64,000 bases of DNA, taken from the NCBI GenBank assembly GCA_029465975.1, contig CM055742.1, positions 8,928,043 through 8,992,042 of the forward strand, read 5' to 3'. This document shows, in pieces, positions 33,101 to 43,500 of the stretch. Source of the DNA: Dallia pectoralis (taxonomy: Eukaryota; Chordata; Actinopteri; Esociformes; Umbridae). A program made the translations under genes and the position numbers. Positions within the stretch are counted from its first letter, which is position 1. Each line of letters starts with the position of its first letter. The notes beneath the pieces were generated by a model. It was not told the DNA's origin and ran no database searches. It saw only the letters and a list, made by a program, of their open reading frames with translations.

Positions 33101-33979
33101 CTAATGTGTCTCTGGTCCTTTCCTACAGTGCAGCCTTCCCTCTCTGTAGAGATGCAGAACAGGTGAAACCACGACACTCAACATGTTACAGATCAACAAT
33201 TTGGGAAAAGTGTTGCAGAAGAAATCCATGCTGGTGAATGACAAGGAGGTATAACCAACTGCCACTGAGATGGAGCTCATCAAGACAATCACCAGGTTGG
33301 TCAAGACGATCCTAAAAGCTCTCATCTTCTGTGGGTCTGTTGTCCCCTGTTTCTTCTCTCCCCCTCTGCCCCCCTCTACCTCACCTGGACCAGGCTGTTT
33401 CAACACACGCAGGATGAAGAAGCAGCAGAGAGAAATGACAACCACCCCAAGGAAATAGACACTGACAAGGACATATTTTGTCATTGTTGAATAACCTAAT
33501 GTTGGTTCTGTAAAACATGCATTCATTATTGCTAACCCCCAGATCAGTGTTGAAGTCCCCATCCTGTATCTTCTAAGTCTGTACTTGAGGAAGGCTACAG
33601 GTTGGACCACAGCCATGTAGCGCTCTACACAGATACAGGTCTGGAACAGAGGCCGGCAGATCCAGGCAATATAATATAGAACAACATTGACCTGGTATAA
33701 CATGATGTTAGTGCGTATGAAAGAGTAGTAGATCACCTCAATGATGCCCTCAACACAGAACACCAGCTCAGCTGTAAACAGGTTAATTGGGAAGATCTGT
33801 GTGGGTTTGAGACCTCCAGAGATACTTCCACTCAGAGAGATCCAGAGGCACCAGACCAGAGCTGGGGTCCCAAGGAGGAAGCAGAGGACCTCAGTGGTTA
33901 GGCAAATCACAGCCCCAACATAGCCGTGGTCCAGACAGTAAATCCAGACATTTATTGAGTCATTCATTCTCTGAAACAA
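33101..33979 (-). CDS. array GPCR 6, orphan seven-helix receptor (292 aa)
   Basis: The start is the ATG of MNDSINVWIYCLDHGYVG at 33979. The acceptor ttctaatttgtttcag lies only 4 bases upstream. The N-terminus is shortened, keeping one sequon (NDS). The seven helices, ERY, third loop and HLYREGRLHCRKGPETH tail match the family, and its closest relative is receptor 5 (YYSFIRTN, GYTSLSFTSMDF). Its intron has been invaded by a satellite more than 10 kb long. The 5' exon/promoter position at 49200 is replaced by a 15-bp minisatellite and the usual poly(A) block is lost. The ORF is intact, yet transcription from the ancestral promoter is unlikely. Confidence 0.83.
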   Translation of the reverse strand: MFQRMNDSINVWIYCLDHGYVGAVICLTTEVLCFLLGTPALVWCLWISLSGSISGGLKPTQIFPINLFTAELVFCVEGIIEVIYYSFIRTNIMLYQVNVVLYYIAWICRPLFQTCICVERYMAVVQPVAFLKYRLRRYRMGTSTLIWGLAIMNACFTEPTLGYSTMTKYVLVSVYFLGVVVISLCCFFILRVLKQPGPGEVEGGRGGEKKQGTTDPQKMRAFRIVLTNLVIVLMSSISVAVGYTSLSFTSMDFFCNTFPKLLICNMLSVVVSPVLHLYREGRLHCRKGPETH

Positions 33980-34129
33980 ATTAGAAGAAATTACATGGAA
34001 TAAGAGGAAATTGCAAGATAACCATTTTTTTTGACTGACACAGTAACGCCATCAAGGCCTTTGTAACATTTCTAACGAGCGATCACCCAATTATGCAAAT
34101 ATTCATATTTATTTTAGGGTCTCTTGTTT

Positions 34130-37100
34130 CCCCTGTCTACATCCTGTCCAGGTTTTCTGTGTGTCTGTCCTGTCTACATCCTGTCCAGGTATTCTGTGTG
34201 TCTGTCCTGTCTACATCCTGTCCAGGTATTCTGTGTGTCTGTCCTGTCTACATCCTGTCCAGGTATTCTGTGTGTCTGTCCTGTCTACATCCTGTCCAGG
34301 TATTCTGTGTGTCTGTCCTGTCTACATCCTGTCCAGGTTTTCTGTGTGTCTGTCCTGTCTACATCCTGTCCAGGTATTCTGTGTGTCTGTCCTGTCTACA
34401 TCCTGTCCAGGTTTTCTGTGTGTCTGTCCTGTCTACATCCTGTCCAGGTATTCTGTGTGTCTGTCCTGTCTACATCCTGTCCAGGTATTCTGTGTGTCTG
34501 TCCTGTCTACATCCTGTCCAGGTTTTCTGTGTGTCTGTCCTGTCTACATCCTGTCCAGGTTTTCTGTGTGTCTGTCCTGTCTACATCCTGTCCAGGTATT
34601 CTGTGTGTCTGTCCTGTCTACATCCTGTCCAGGTTTTCTGTGTGTCTGTCCTGTCTACATCCTGTCCAGGTTTTCTGTGTGTCTGTCCTGTCTACATCCT
34701 GTCCAGGTATTCTGTGTGTCTACCCTGTCTACATCCTGTCCAGGTATTCTGTGTGTCTGTCCTGTCTACATCCTGTCCAGGTTTTCTGTGTGTCTACCCT
34801 GTCTACATCCTGTCCAGGTTTTCTGTGTGTCTGTCCTGTCTACATCCTGTCCAGGTATTCTGTGTGTCTGTCCTGTCTACATCCTGTCCAGGTTTTCTGT
34901 GTGTCTGTCCTGTCTACATCCTGTCCAGGTTTTCTGTGTGTCTGTCCTGTCTACATCCTGTCCAGGTATTCTGTGTGTCTACCCTGTCTACATCCTGTCC
35001 AGGTATTCTGTGTGTCTGTCCTGTCTACATCCTGTCCAGGTTTTCTGTGTGTCTACCCTGTCTACATCCTGTCCAGGTTTTCTGTGTGTCTGTCCTGTCT
35101 ACATCCTGTCCAGGTATTCTGTGTGTCTGTCCTGTCTACATCCTGTCCAGGTTTTCTGTGTGTCTGTCCTGTCTACATCCTGTCCAGGTTTTCTGTGTGT
35201 CTGTCCTGTCTACATCCTGTCCAGGTATTCTGTGTGTCTACCCTGTCTACATCCTGTCCAGGTATTCTGTGTGTCTGTCCTGTCTACATCCTGTCCAGGT
35301 TTTCTGTGTGTCTACCCTGTCTACATCCTGTCCAGGTTTTCTGTGTGTCTGTCCTGTCTACATCCTGTCCAGGTATTCTGTGTGTCTGTCCTGTCTACAT
35401 CCTGTCCAGGTTTTCTGTGTGTCTGTCCTGTCTACATCCTGTCCAGGTTTTCTGTGTGTCTGTCCTGTCTACATCCTGTCCAGGTATTCTGTGTGTCTAC
35501 CCTGTCTACATCCTGTCCAGGTTTTCTGTGTGTCTGTCCTGTCTACATCCTGTCCAGGTTTTCTGTGTGTCTGTCCTGTCTACATCCTGTCCAGGTTTTC
35601 TGTGTGTCTGTCCTGTCTACATCCTGTCCAGGTTTTCTGTGTGTCTGTCCTGTCTACATCCTGTCCAGGTATTCTGTGTGTCTACCCTGTCTACATCCTG
35701 TCCAGGTTTTCTGTGTGTCTGTCCTGTCTACATCCTGTCCAGGTTTTCTGTGTGTCTGTCCTGTCTACATCCTGTCCAGGTTTTCTGTGTGTCTGTCCTG
35801 TCTACATCCTGTCCAGGTTTTCTGTGTGTCTGTCCTGTCTACATCCTGTCCAGGTATTCTGTGTGTCTGTCCTTTCTACATCCTGTCCAGAATTTCTGTG
35901 TGTCTGTCCTGTCTACATCCTGTCCAGGTTTTCTGTGTGTCTACCCTGTCTACATCCTGTCCAGGTTTTCTGTGTGTCTGTCCTGTCTACATCCTGTCCA
36001 GGTATTCTGTGTGTCTACCCTGTCTACATCCTGTCCAGGTTTTCTGTGTGTCTGTCCTGTCTACATCCTGTCCAGGTTTTCTGTGTGTCTGTCCTGTCTA
36101 CATCCTGTCCAGGTATTCTGTGTGTCTACCCTGTCTACATCCTGTCCAAGTATTCTGTGTGTCTACCCTGTCTACATCCTGTCCAGGTATTCTGTGTGTC
36201 TGTCCTGTCTACATCCTGTCCAGGTATTCTGTGTGTCTGTCCTGTCTACATCCTGTCCAGGTTTTCTGTGTGTCTACCCTGTCTACATCCTGTCCAGGTT
36301 TTCTGTGTGTCTGTCCTGTCTACATCCTGTCCAGGTATTCTGTGTGTCTGTCCTGTCTACATCCTGTCCAGGTTTTCTGTGTGTCTGTCCTGTCTACATC
36401 CTGTCCAGGTTTTCTGTGTGTCTGTCCTGTCTACATCCTGTCCAGGTATTCTGTGTGTCTACCCTGTCTACATCCTGTCCAGGTTTTCTGTGTGTCTGTC
36501 CTGTCTACATCCTGTCCAGGTTTTCTGTGTGTCTGTCCTGTCTACATCCTGTCCAGGTTTTCTGTGTGTCTGTCCTGTCTACATCCTGTCCAGGTTTTCT
36601 GTGTGTCTGTCCTGTCTACATCCTGTCCAGGTATTCTGTGTGTCTACCCTGTCTACATCCTGTCCAGGTTTTCTGTGTGTCTGTCCTGTCTACATCCTGT
36701 CCAGGTTTTCTGTGTGTCTGTCCTGTCTACATCCTGTCCAGGTTTTCTGTGTGTCTGTCCTGTCTACATCCTGTCCAGGTTTTCTGTGTGTCTGTCCTGT
36801 CTACATCCTGTCCAGGTTTTCTGTGTGTCTGTCCTGTCTACATCCTGTCCAGGTTTTCTGTGTGTCTGTCCTGTCTACATCCTGGCCAGGTTTTCTGTGT
36901 GTCTGTCCTGTCTACATCCTGTCCAGGTTTTCTGTGTGTCTGTCCTGTCTACATCCTGTCCAGGTTTTCTGTGTGTCTGTCCTGTCTACATCCTGTCCAG
37001 GTATTCTGTGTGTCTACCCTGTCTACATCCTGTCCAGGTTTTCTGTGTGTCTGTCCTGTCTACATCCTGTCCAGGTTTTCTGTGTGTCTGTCCTGTCTAC

Positions 37101-37403
37101 ATCCTGTCCAGGTATTCTGTGTGTCTACCCTGTCTACATCCTGTCCAGGTATTCTGTGTGTCTACCCTGTCTACATCCTGTCCAGGTTTTCTGTGTGTCT
37201 GTCCTGTCTACATCCTGTCCAGGTTTTCTGTGTGTCTGTCCTGTCTACATCCTGTCCAGGTATTCTGTGTGTCTACCCTGTCTACATCCTGTCCAGGTAT
37301 TCTGTGTGTCTACCCTGTCTACATCCTGTCCAGGTTTTCTGTGTGTCTGTCCTGTCTACATCCTGTCCAGGTTTTCTGTGTGTCTGTCCTGTCTACATCC
37401 TGT
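34130..37403. repeat. 37-bp satellite block A, about 88 copies
   Basis: The unit contains tgtctacatcctgtccaggt and ttctgtgtgtctgtcc, with spacing of 37 bp (34141 and 34178). There are two main variable sites, ggtAttc/ggtTttc and tGTcc/tACcc, with almost no other change. From 34721 the variants recur in the same order every 259 bp (7 monomers) at 34721, 34980, 35239 and 35498. All three plus frames are open for over 1,000 codons because 37 leaves remainder 1 on division by 3 and no monomer register has a stop. These are not genes. Confidence 0.95.
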
Positions 37404-37815
37404 TGTCACGAGACTCGTAGGGTGTAGTGCAGGATGAAGCCAGGTGCAGAGCCAAATAATCCGTTTAGCGGGTTTTATTCAATACAACAAAAGTAAAACA
37501 AACCGTAAACGGCGAAAAAGTGCTAACTGGGCTAATGAAATAAAAGTGCGCATATAGCGTCTTATAATAATATATCCCAAAACCACAATAGCAACATCGA
37601 TACAACCACTCACCTCTAATATAATTACGTGACATGTAACAATGCGAAGCAATGAGTGCACTGCTCGCGACCCTCTTATATCCCAACATAAAGTGACAGA
37701 TTACTAACAGCTGTGACCACGTGAAAGAGGAAGTAATCACAGCTAGTGAGAACAAAAACACGGAAGTGGATCACCGAAATGGAAGTGTAGCAACGCCACC
37801 ACACCAGTCGTGACA
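37404..37815 (-). repeat. 3' LTR of the element (412 bp)
   Basis: Same sequence as 40152-40563. It contains the minus-strand AATAAA (complement gggttttattcaatac near 37468). The 98-codon frame crossing it is repeated in the other LTR and is not a gene. Confidence 0.93.
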
Positions 37816-37953
37816 GTATCCCCCACTAAAAGGCTAGCTCCCCAGATAGCCGAACGGAAACACAACACCAAAACAAGGGAGCAACAGGGAGAGAACCCAC
37901 AGTTAAACCCAAAAGGGTCAGTCCAGGACCGCAGGTCCAGCCCTGAAAAGGCC

Positions 37954-40149
37954 TCAGTGGCTGAGAGTCCGCCATCTAGTGCGGCAGAGAGACCGCCATC
38001 TAGTGCGGCAGAGAGTCCGCCATCTTGTGCGGCTCAGAGTCTGCCGTCGTGGGCGACGTCGTGGCGGAGGCCATCGTGGGCGGTGTCGTGGCGGAGGCCA
38101 TCGTGAGCGTAGTCGTGGCGGCGGCCATCGTGGGCGTCGTGTGGCGGCGGCCATCGTGAGCGAGACGTGGCGGCGGCCATCGTGAGCGTAGACGTGGCGG
38201 CGGCCATCGTGAGCGTAGACGTGGCGGCGGCCATCGTGAGCGTAGTCGGGCGGCGGCCATCGTGAGCGTAGTCGTGGCGGTGGCCATCGTGAGCGTAGTC
38301 GTGGCGGCGGCCATCGTGAGCGTAGTCGTGGCGGCGGCCATCGTGAGCGTAGTCGTGGCGGCGGCCATCGTGAGCGTAGTCGTGGCGGCGGCCATCGTGA
38401 GCGTAGTCGTGGCGGCGGCCATCGTGAGCGTAGTCGTGGCGGCGGCCATCGTGAGCGTCGTCGTGGCGGCGGCCATCGTGAGCGTAGTCGTGGCGGCGGC
38501 CATCGTGAGCGTAGTCGTGGCGGCGGCCATCGTGAGCGTAGTCGTGGCGGCGGCCATCGTGAGCATAGTCGTGGCGGCGGCCATCGTGAGCGTCGTCGTG
38601 GCGGCGGCCATCGCGAGCGTCGTCGTGGCGGCGGCCATCGTGAGCGTCGTCGTGGCGGCGATGCGGCAGCCATTGTGGGCGGCGATGCGGCAGCCATTGT
38701 GGGCGGCGATGCGGCAGCCATTGTGGGCGGCGATGCGGCAGCCATTGTGGGCGGCGATGCGGCAGCCATTGTGGGCGGCGATGCGGCAGCCATCTTGGGC
38801 GGCGATGCGGCAGCCATTGTGGGCGGCGATGCGGCAGCCATTGTGGGCGGCGATGCGGCAGCCATTGTGGGCGGCGATGCGGCAGCCATTGTGGGCACTG
38901 GCGTGACGGTGGCAGCCATCTTGGGCGCTGGCGTGACAGCCACAGCCATCTTGAGCGCTGGCGTGACGGCGGGAGCCATCGTGGGCGCTGGCGTGACGGC
39001 AACAGCCATCTTGGGCGCTGGCGGAACGACGGTAACCATCTTGGACGCTGGCGTGACGGCGGGAGCCATCGTGGGCGCTGGCGTGACGGCAACAGCCATC
39101 TTGAGCGCCGGCGGGACGACGGCAGCCATCTTGAGCGCCGGCGTGACGGCGGGAACCATCGTGGGCGCTGGCGTGACGGCAACAGCCATCTTGAGCGCCG
39201 GCGGGACGACGGGAGCCATCGTGGACGCTGGCGTGACGGCGGCAGCCATCTTGGGCGCTGGCGTGACGGCAACAGCCATCTTGAGTGCCGGCGGGACGAC
39301 GGCAGCCATCTTGAGCGCTGGCGGGACGGCAACAGCCATCTTGAGCGCTGGCGTGACGGCGGCAGCCATCTTGGGCGCTGGCGGGACGACGGTAGCCATC
39401 TTGGGCGCTGGCGGGACGGCAGGAGCCATCGTGGGCGCTGGCGTGACGGCGGCAGCCATCTTGGGCGCTGGCGGGACGGCGGGAACCATCGTGGGCGCTG
39501 GCGTGACGGCAACAGCCATCTTGAGCGCTGGCGGGACGGCGGGAACCATCGTGGGCGCTGGCGTGACGGCAACAGCCATCTTGAGCGCCGGCGGGACGAC
39601 GGCAGCCATCTCAGGCGCTGGCTCCTGTAAATCCAGCCATGTCCTCCACCACGTCCTAATAATGGCCGTGGGCTGGTCATCCAACCCCTCCGGGGGTTTC
39701 TCTGTCCCTGAAGTCGGCGGCAGAAAAGGGTCTTCCCACGGCGGGGGTAGTGGCTGTAGCTCCAGGGGTTTTCCTCCCCCTGTCTGCAGCCCCGGAGCAG
39801 TGGGTGGCCGTTCCTGCAGCACCAGGACCGTGGGTGTACTCTCCGCGGTCCTCCCGAACACCTCCTTAGCTCCCCCAAAAACCTTCTTGGGACGCCTTCG
39901 GGGTGCCCTCTTGCTTTCCTCCGGGAAGGACCGCGGACCCGATGTAACCAGCCCTGATAGCTGCATAGGTGGCTCATACCCGAAGTAAGCACGGAGGCGC
40001 CTATACTCCTCTTCGGGCGTCTCCGGCTTACCCCAGTCCCACTGCTCCGTGGGTTGACGGTGAGCTTCATACCTCGGAGCGCTATAGCTTGCCCCTCCGA
40101 GGAATCCACTCACCGTCCGGCTCTGCGGGCTTCTTGGGTGGCTTCGCAT
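37954..40149 (-). CDS. repeat-built ORF of the LTR element, unknown function
   Basis: I take MRSHPRSPQSRTVSGFLGG (ATG at 40149, just inside the interior) as start. The frame is also open from an ATG at 40203 in the LTR (749 codons in all). Residues 1-200 are non-repetitive and proline/charge-rich (EQWDWGKPETPEEEYRRLRA, RTWWRTWLDLQEPAPEM). Next come 10-residue repeats (PALKMAVAVT, PAPTMVPAV types), 8-residue repeats (PPTMAAAS) and a 9-residue arginine-rich block (RSRWPPPR). No transmembrane or enzymatic motif is seen. The repeat periods (30, 24 and 27 bp) are all multiples of three. It is not a recognised retroelement protein and may be a captured or de novo gene. Confidence 0.4.
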   Translation of the reverse strand: MRSHPRSPQSRTVSGFLGGASYSAPRYEAHRQPTEQWDWGKPETPEEEYRRLRAYFGYEPPMQLSGLVTSGPRSFPEESKRAPRRRPKKVFGGAKEVFGRTAESTPTVLVLQERPPTAPGLQTGGGKPLELQPLPPPWEDPFLPPTSGTEKPPEGLDDQPTAIIRTWWRTWLDLQEPAPEMAAVVPPALKMAVAVTPAPTMVPAVPPALKMAVAVTPAPTMVPAVPPAPKMAAAVTPAPTMAPAVPPAPKMATVVPPAPKMAAAVTPALKMAVAVPPALKMAAVVPPALKMAVAVTPAPKMAAAVTPASTMAPVVPPALKMAVAVTPAPTMVPAVTPALKMAAVVPPALKMAVAVTPAPTMAPAVTPASKMVTVVPPAPKMAVAVTPAPTMAPAVTPALKMAVAVTPAPKMAATVTPVPTMAAASPPTMAAASPPTMAAASPPTMAAASPPKMAAASPPTMAAASPPTMAAASPPTMAAASPPTMAAASPPTMAAASPPRRRSRWPPPRRRSRWPPPRRRSRWPPPRLCSRWPPPRLRSRWPPPRLRSRWPPPRLRSRWPPPRRRSRWPPPRLRSRWPPPRLRSRWPPPRLRSRWPPPRLRSRWPPPRLRSRWPPPRLRSRWPPPRLRSRWPPPDYAHDGRRHVYAHDGRRHVYAHDGRRHVSLTMAAATRRPRWPPPRLRSRWPPPRHRPRWPPPRRRPRRQTLSRTRWRTLCRTRWRSLCRTRWRTLSH
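37976..38050. repeat. 24-bp repeat, 3 copies
   Basis: Unit of gcggcagagagaccgccatc plus tagt, at the C-terminal end of the minus frame. Confidence 0.7.
38104..38655. repeat. 27-bp minisatellite in the LTR element, about 20 copies
   Basis: Unit built from gtgagcgtagtcgtggcggc plus ggccatc. The leftmost copies (38104-38265) are irregular, with 1-2 base length changes that shift the minus frame without creating a stop. Confidence 0.9.
38656..38895. repeat. 24-bp minisatellite in the LTR element, 10 copies
   Basis: Unit gggcggcgatgcggcagcca plus ttgt. One copy has catcttg in place of cattgtg. In the minus frame it encodes PPTMAAAS. Confidence 0.92.
38896..39615. repeat. 30-bp minisatellite in the LTR element, about 24 copies
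   Basis: Unit gcgctggcgtgacggcaaca plus gccatcttga. Variants alternate in a partly regular order (gccatcttgagc, gccatcgtgggc). In the minus frame it encodes 10-residue PALKMAVAVT/PAPTMVPAV-like repeats. Confidence 0.92.
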
Positions 40150-40151
40150 TC

Positions 40152-40563
40152 TGTCACGAGACTCGTAGGGTGTAGTGCAGGATGAAGCCAGGTGCAGAGC
40201 CAAATAATCCGTTTAGCGGGTTTTATTCAATACAACAAAAGTAAAACAAACCGTAAACGGCGAAAAAGTGCTAACTGGGCTAATGAAATAAAAGTGCGCA
40301 TATAGCGTCTTATAATAATATATCCCAAAACCACAATAGCAACATCGATACAACCACTCACCTCTAATATAATTACGTGACATGTAACAATGCGAAGCAA
40401 TGAGTGCACTGCTCGCGACCCTCTTATATCCCAACATAAAGTGACAGATTACTAACAGCTGTGACCACGTGAAAGAGGAAGTAATCACAGCTAGTGAGAA
40501 CAAAAACACGGAAGTGGATCACCGAAATGGAAGTGTAGCAACGCCACCACACCAGTCGTGACA
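40152..40563 (-). repeat. 5' LTR of the element (412 bp)
   Basis: First LTR in the direction of transcription (minus). A promoter should lie here, but I could not pick a convincing TATA box. The upstream ATG of the long interior frame (40203) is inside this LTR. Confidence 0.93.
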
Positions 40564-43500
40564 CCTGTCCAGGTTTTCTGTGTGTCTACCCTGTCTACAT
40601 CCTGTCCAGGTATTCTGTGTGTCTGTCCTGTCTACATCCTGTCCAGGTTTTCTGTGTGTCTGTCCTGTCTACATCCTGTCCAGGTTTTCTGTGTGTCTAC
40701 CCTGTCTACATCCTGTCCAGGTTTTCTGTGTGTCTGTCCTGTCTACATCCTGTCCAGGTTTTCTGTGTGTCTACCCTGTCTACATCCTGTCCAGGTTTTC
40801 TGTGTGTCTGTCCTGTCTACATCCTGTCCAGGTATTCTGTGTGTCTACCCTGTCTACATCCTGTCCAGGTTTTCTGTGTGTCTACCCTGTCTACATCCTG
40901 TCCAGGTTTTCTGTGTGTCTGTCCTGTCTACATCCTGTCCAGGTTTTCTGTGTGTCTGTCCTGTCTACATCCTGTCCAGGTTTTCTGTGTGTCTGTCCTG
41001 TCTACATCCTGTCCAGGATTTCTGTGTGTCTGTCCTGTCTACATCCTGTCCAGGTTTTCTGTGTGTCTACCCTGTCTACATCCTGTCCAGGTATTCTGTG
41101 TGTCTGTCCTGTCTACATCCTGTCCAGGTATTCTGTGTGTCTGTCCTGTCTACATCCTGTCCAGGTTTTCTGTGTGTCTGTCCTGTCTACATCCTGTCCA
41201 GGTATTCTGTGTGTCTGTCCTGTCTACATCCTGTCCAGGTTTTCTGTGTGTCTGTCCTGTCTACATCCTGTCCAGGTTTTCTGTGTGTCTGTCCTGTCTA
41301 CATCCTGTCCAGGTTTTCTGTGTGTCTGTCCTGTCTACATCCTGTCCAGGTTTTCTGTGTGTCTGTCCTGTCTACTTCCTGTCCAGGTATTCTGTGTGTC
41401 TACCCTGTCTACATCCTGTCCAGGTTTTCTGTGTGTCTGTCCTGTCTACATCCTGTCCAGGTTTTCTGTGTGTCTGTCCTGTCTACATCCTGTCCAGGTT
41501 TTCTGTGTGTCTGTCCTGTCTACATCCTGTCCAGGTTTTCTGTGTGTCTGTCCTGTCTACATCCTGTCCAGGTTTTCTGTGTGTCTGTCCTGTCTACATC
41601 CTGTCCAGGTTTTCTGTGTGTCTGTCCTGTCTACATCCTGTCCAGGTTTTCTGTGTGTCTGTCCTGTCTACATCCTGTCCAGGTTTTCTGTGTGTCTGTC
41701 CTGTCTACATCCTGTCCAGGTATTCTGTGTGTCTACCCTGTCTACATCCTGTCCAGGTTTTCTGTGTGTCTGTCCTGTCTACATCCTGTCCAGGTTTTCT
41801 GTGTGTCTGTCCTGTCTACATCCTGTCCAGGTATTCTGTGTGTCTACCCTGTCTACATCCTGTCCAGGTATTCTGTGTGTCTACCCTGTCTACATCCTGT
41901 CCAGGTTTTCTGTGTGTCTGTCCTGTCTACATCCTGTCCAGGTTTTCTGTGTGTCTGTCCTGTCTACATCCTGTCCAGGTTTTCTGTGTGTCTACCCTGT
42001 CTACATCCTGTCCAGGTATTCTGTGTGTCTGTCCTGTCTACATCCTGTCCAGGTTTTCTGTGTGTCTGTCCTGTCTACATCCTGTCCAGGTTTTCTGTGT
42101 GTCTGTCCTGTCTACATCCTGTCCAGGTTTTCTGTGTGTCTGTCCTGTCTACATCCTGTCCAGGTTTTCTGTGTGTCTACCCTGTCTACATCCTGTCCAG
42201 GTTTTCTGTGTGTCTGTCCTGTCTACATCCTGTCCAGGTATTCTGTGTGTCTACCCTGTCTACATCCTGTCCAGGTTTTCTGTGTGTCTGTCCTGTCTAC
42301 ATCCTGTCCAGGTTTTCTGTGTGTCTGTCCTGTCTACATCCTGTCCAGGTTTTCTGTGTGTCTGTCCTGTCTACATCCTGTCCAGGTATTCTGTGTGTCT
42401 GTCCTGTCTACATCCTGTCCAGGTTTTCTGTGTGTCTGTCCTGTCTACATCCTGTCCAGGTTTTCTGTGTGTCTGTCCTGTCTACATCCTGTCCAGGTTT
42501 TCTGTGTGTCTGTCCTGTCTACATCCTGTCCAGGTTTTCTGTGTGTCTGTCCTGTCTACATCCTGTCCAGGTTTTCTGTGTGTCTGTCCTGTCTACATCC
42601 TGTCCAGGTATTCTGTGTGTCTGTCCTGTCTACATCCTGTCCAGGTATTCTGTGTGTCTGTCCTGTCTACATCCTGTCCAGGTTTTCTGTGTGTCTGTCC
42701 TGTCTACATCCTGTCCAGGTATTCTGTGTGTCTACCCTGTCTACATCCTGTCCAGGTATTCTGTGTGTCTGTCCTGTCTACATCCTGTCCAGGTATTCTG
42801 TGTGTCTACCCTGTCTACATCCTGTCCAGGTTTTCTGTGTGTCTGTCCTGTCTACATCCTGTCCAGGTTTTCTGTGTGTCTGTCCTGTCTACATCCTGTC
42901 CAGGTATTCTGTGTGTCTACCCTGTCTACATCCTGTCCAGGTTTTCTGTGTGTCTACCCTGTCTACATCCTGTCCAGGTTTTCTGTGTGTCTGTCCTGTC
43001 TACATCCTGTCCAGGTTTTCTGTGTGTCTGTCCTGTCTACATCCTGTCCAGGTTTTCTGTGTGTCTGTCCTGTCTACATCCTGTCCAGGTTTTCTGTGTG
43101 TCTGTCCTGTCTACATCCTGTCCAGGTTTTCTGTGTGTCTGTCCTGTCTACATCCTGTCCAGGTTTTCTGTGTGTCTACCCTGTCTACATCCTGTCCAGG
43201 TATTCTGTGTGTCTGTCCTGTCTACATCCTGTCCAGGTATTCTGTGTGTCTGTCCTGTCTACATCCTGTCCAGGTTTTCTGTGTGTCTGTCCTGTCTACA
43301 TCCTGTCCAGGTATTCTGTGTGTCTGTCCTGTCTACATCCTGTCCAGGTTTTCTGTGTGTCTGTCCTGTCTACATCCTGTCCAGGTTTTCTGTGTGTCTG
43401 TCCTGTCTACATCCTGTCCAGGTATTCTGTGTGTCTACCCTGTCTACATCCTGTCCAGGTTTTCTGTGTGTCTGTCCTGTCTACATCCTGTCCAGGTTTT

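Larger units (their letters stand above)
37404..40563 (-). mobile_element. non-autonomous LTR retrotransposon, 3,160 bp
   Basis: Two LTRs of 412 bp (37404-37815 and 40152-40563) appear identical on reading, with TGTCACGA...TCGTGACA ends. The flanks carry a perfect 5-bp target duplication, cctgt (37399-37403 and 40564-40568), and removing the element plus one duplicate restores the 37-bp satellite. Minus orientation follows from AATAAA in the LTR and a purine tract agtgggggatac just before the 3' LTR (37827-37816). The 2,336-bp interior has no gag, protease, reverse transcriptase or integrase motifs and no obvious tRNA primer site. Identical LTRs imply a young insertion. Confidence 0.93.

Noticed and set aside
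34093..37437. Overlapping ORFs of about 1,100 codons with many Cys, plus similar frames of about 1,400 codons at 40558-44843
   Set aside because: They are translations of a 37-bp satellite that has no stop in any plus-strand register. Three frames give the same peptide.
37465..37761. 98-codon ORF repeated identically at 40213-40509
   Set aside because: It lies wholly inside the two LTRs. Identity comes from LTR identity and no domain is seen.
38262..39988. Plus-strand ORFs in the LTR element (214 and 437 codons)
   Set aside because: Antisense to the element's transcription direction (poly(A) signal and purine tract are on the minus strand). They remain open because the repeat periods are multiples of three.
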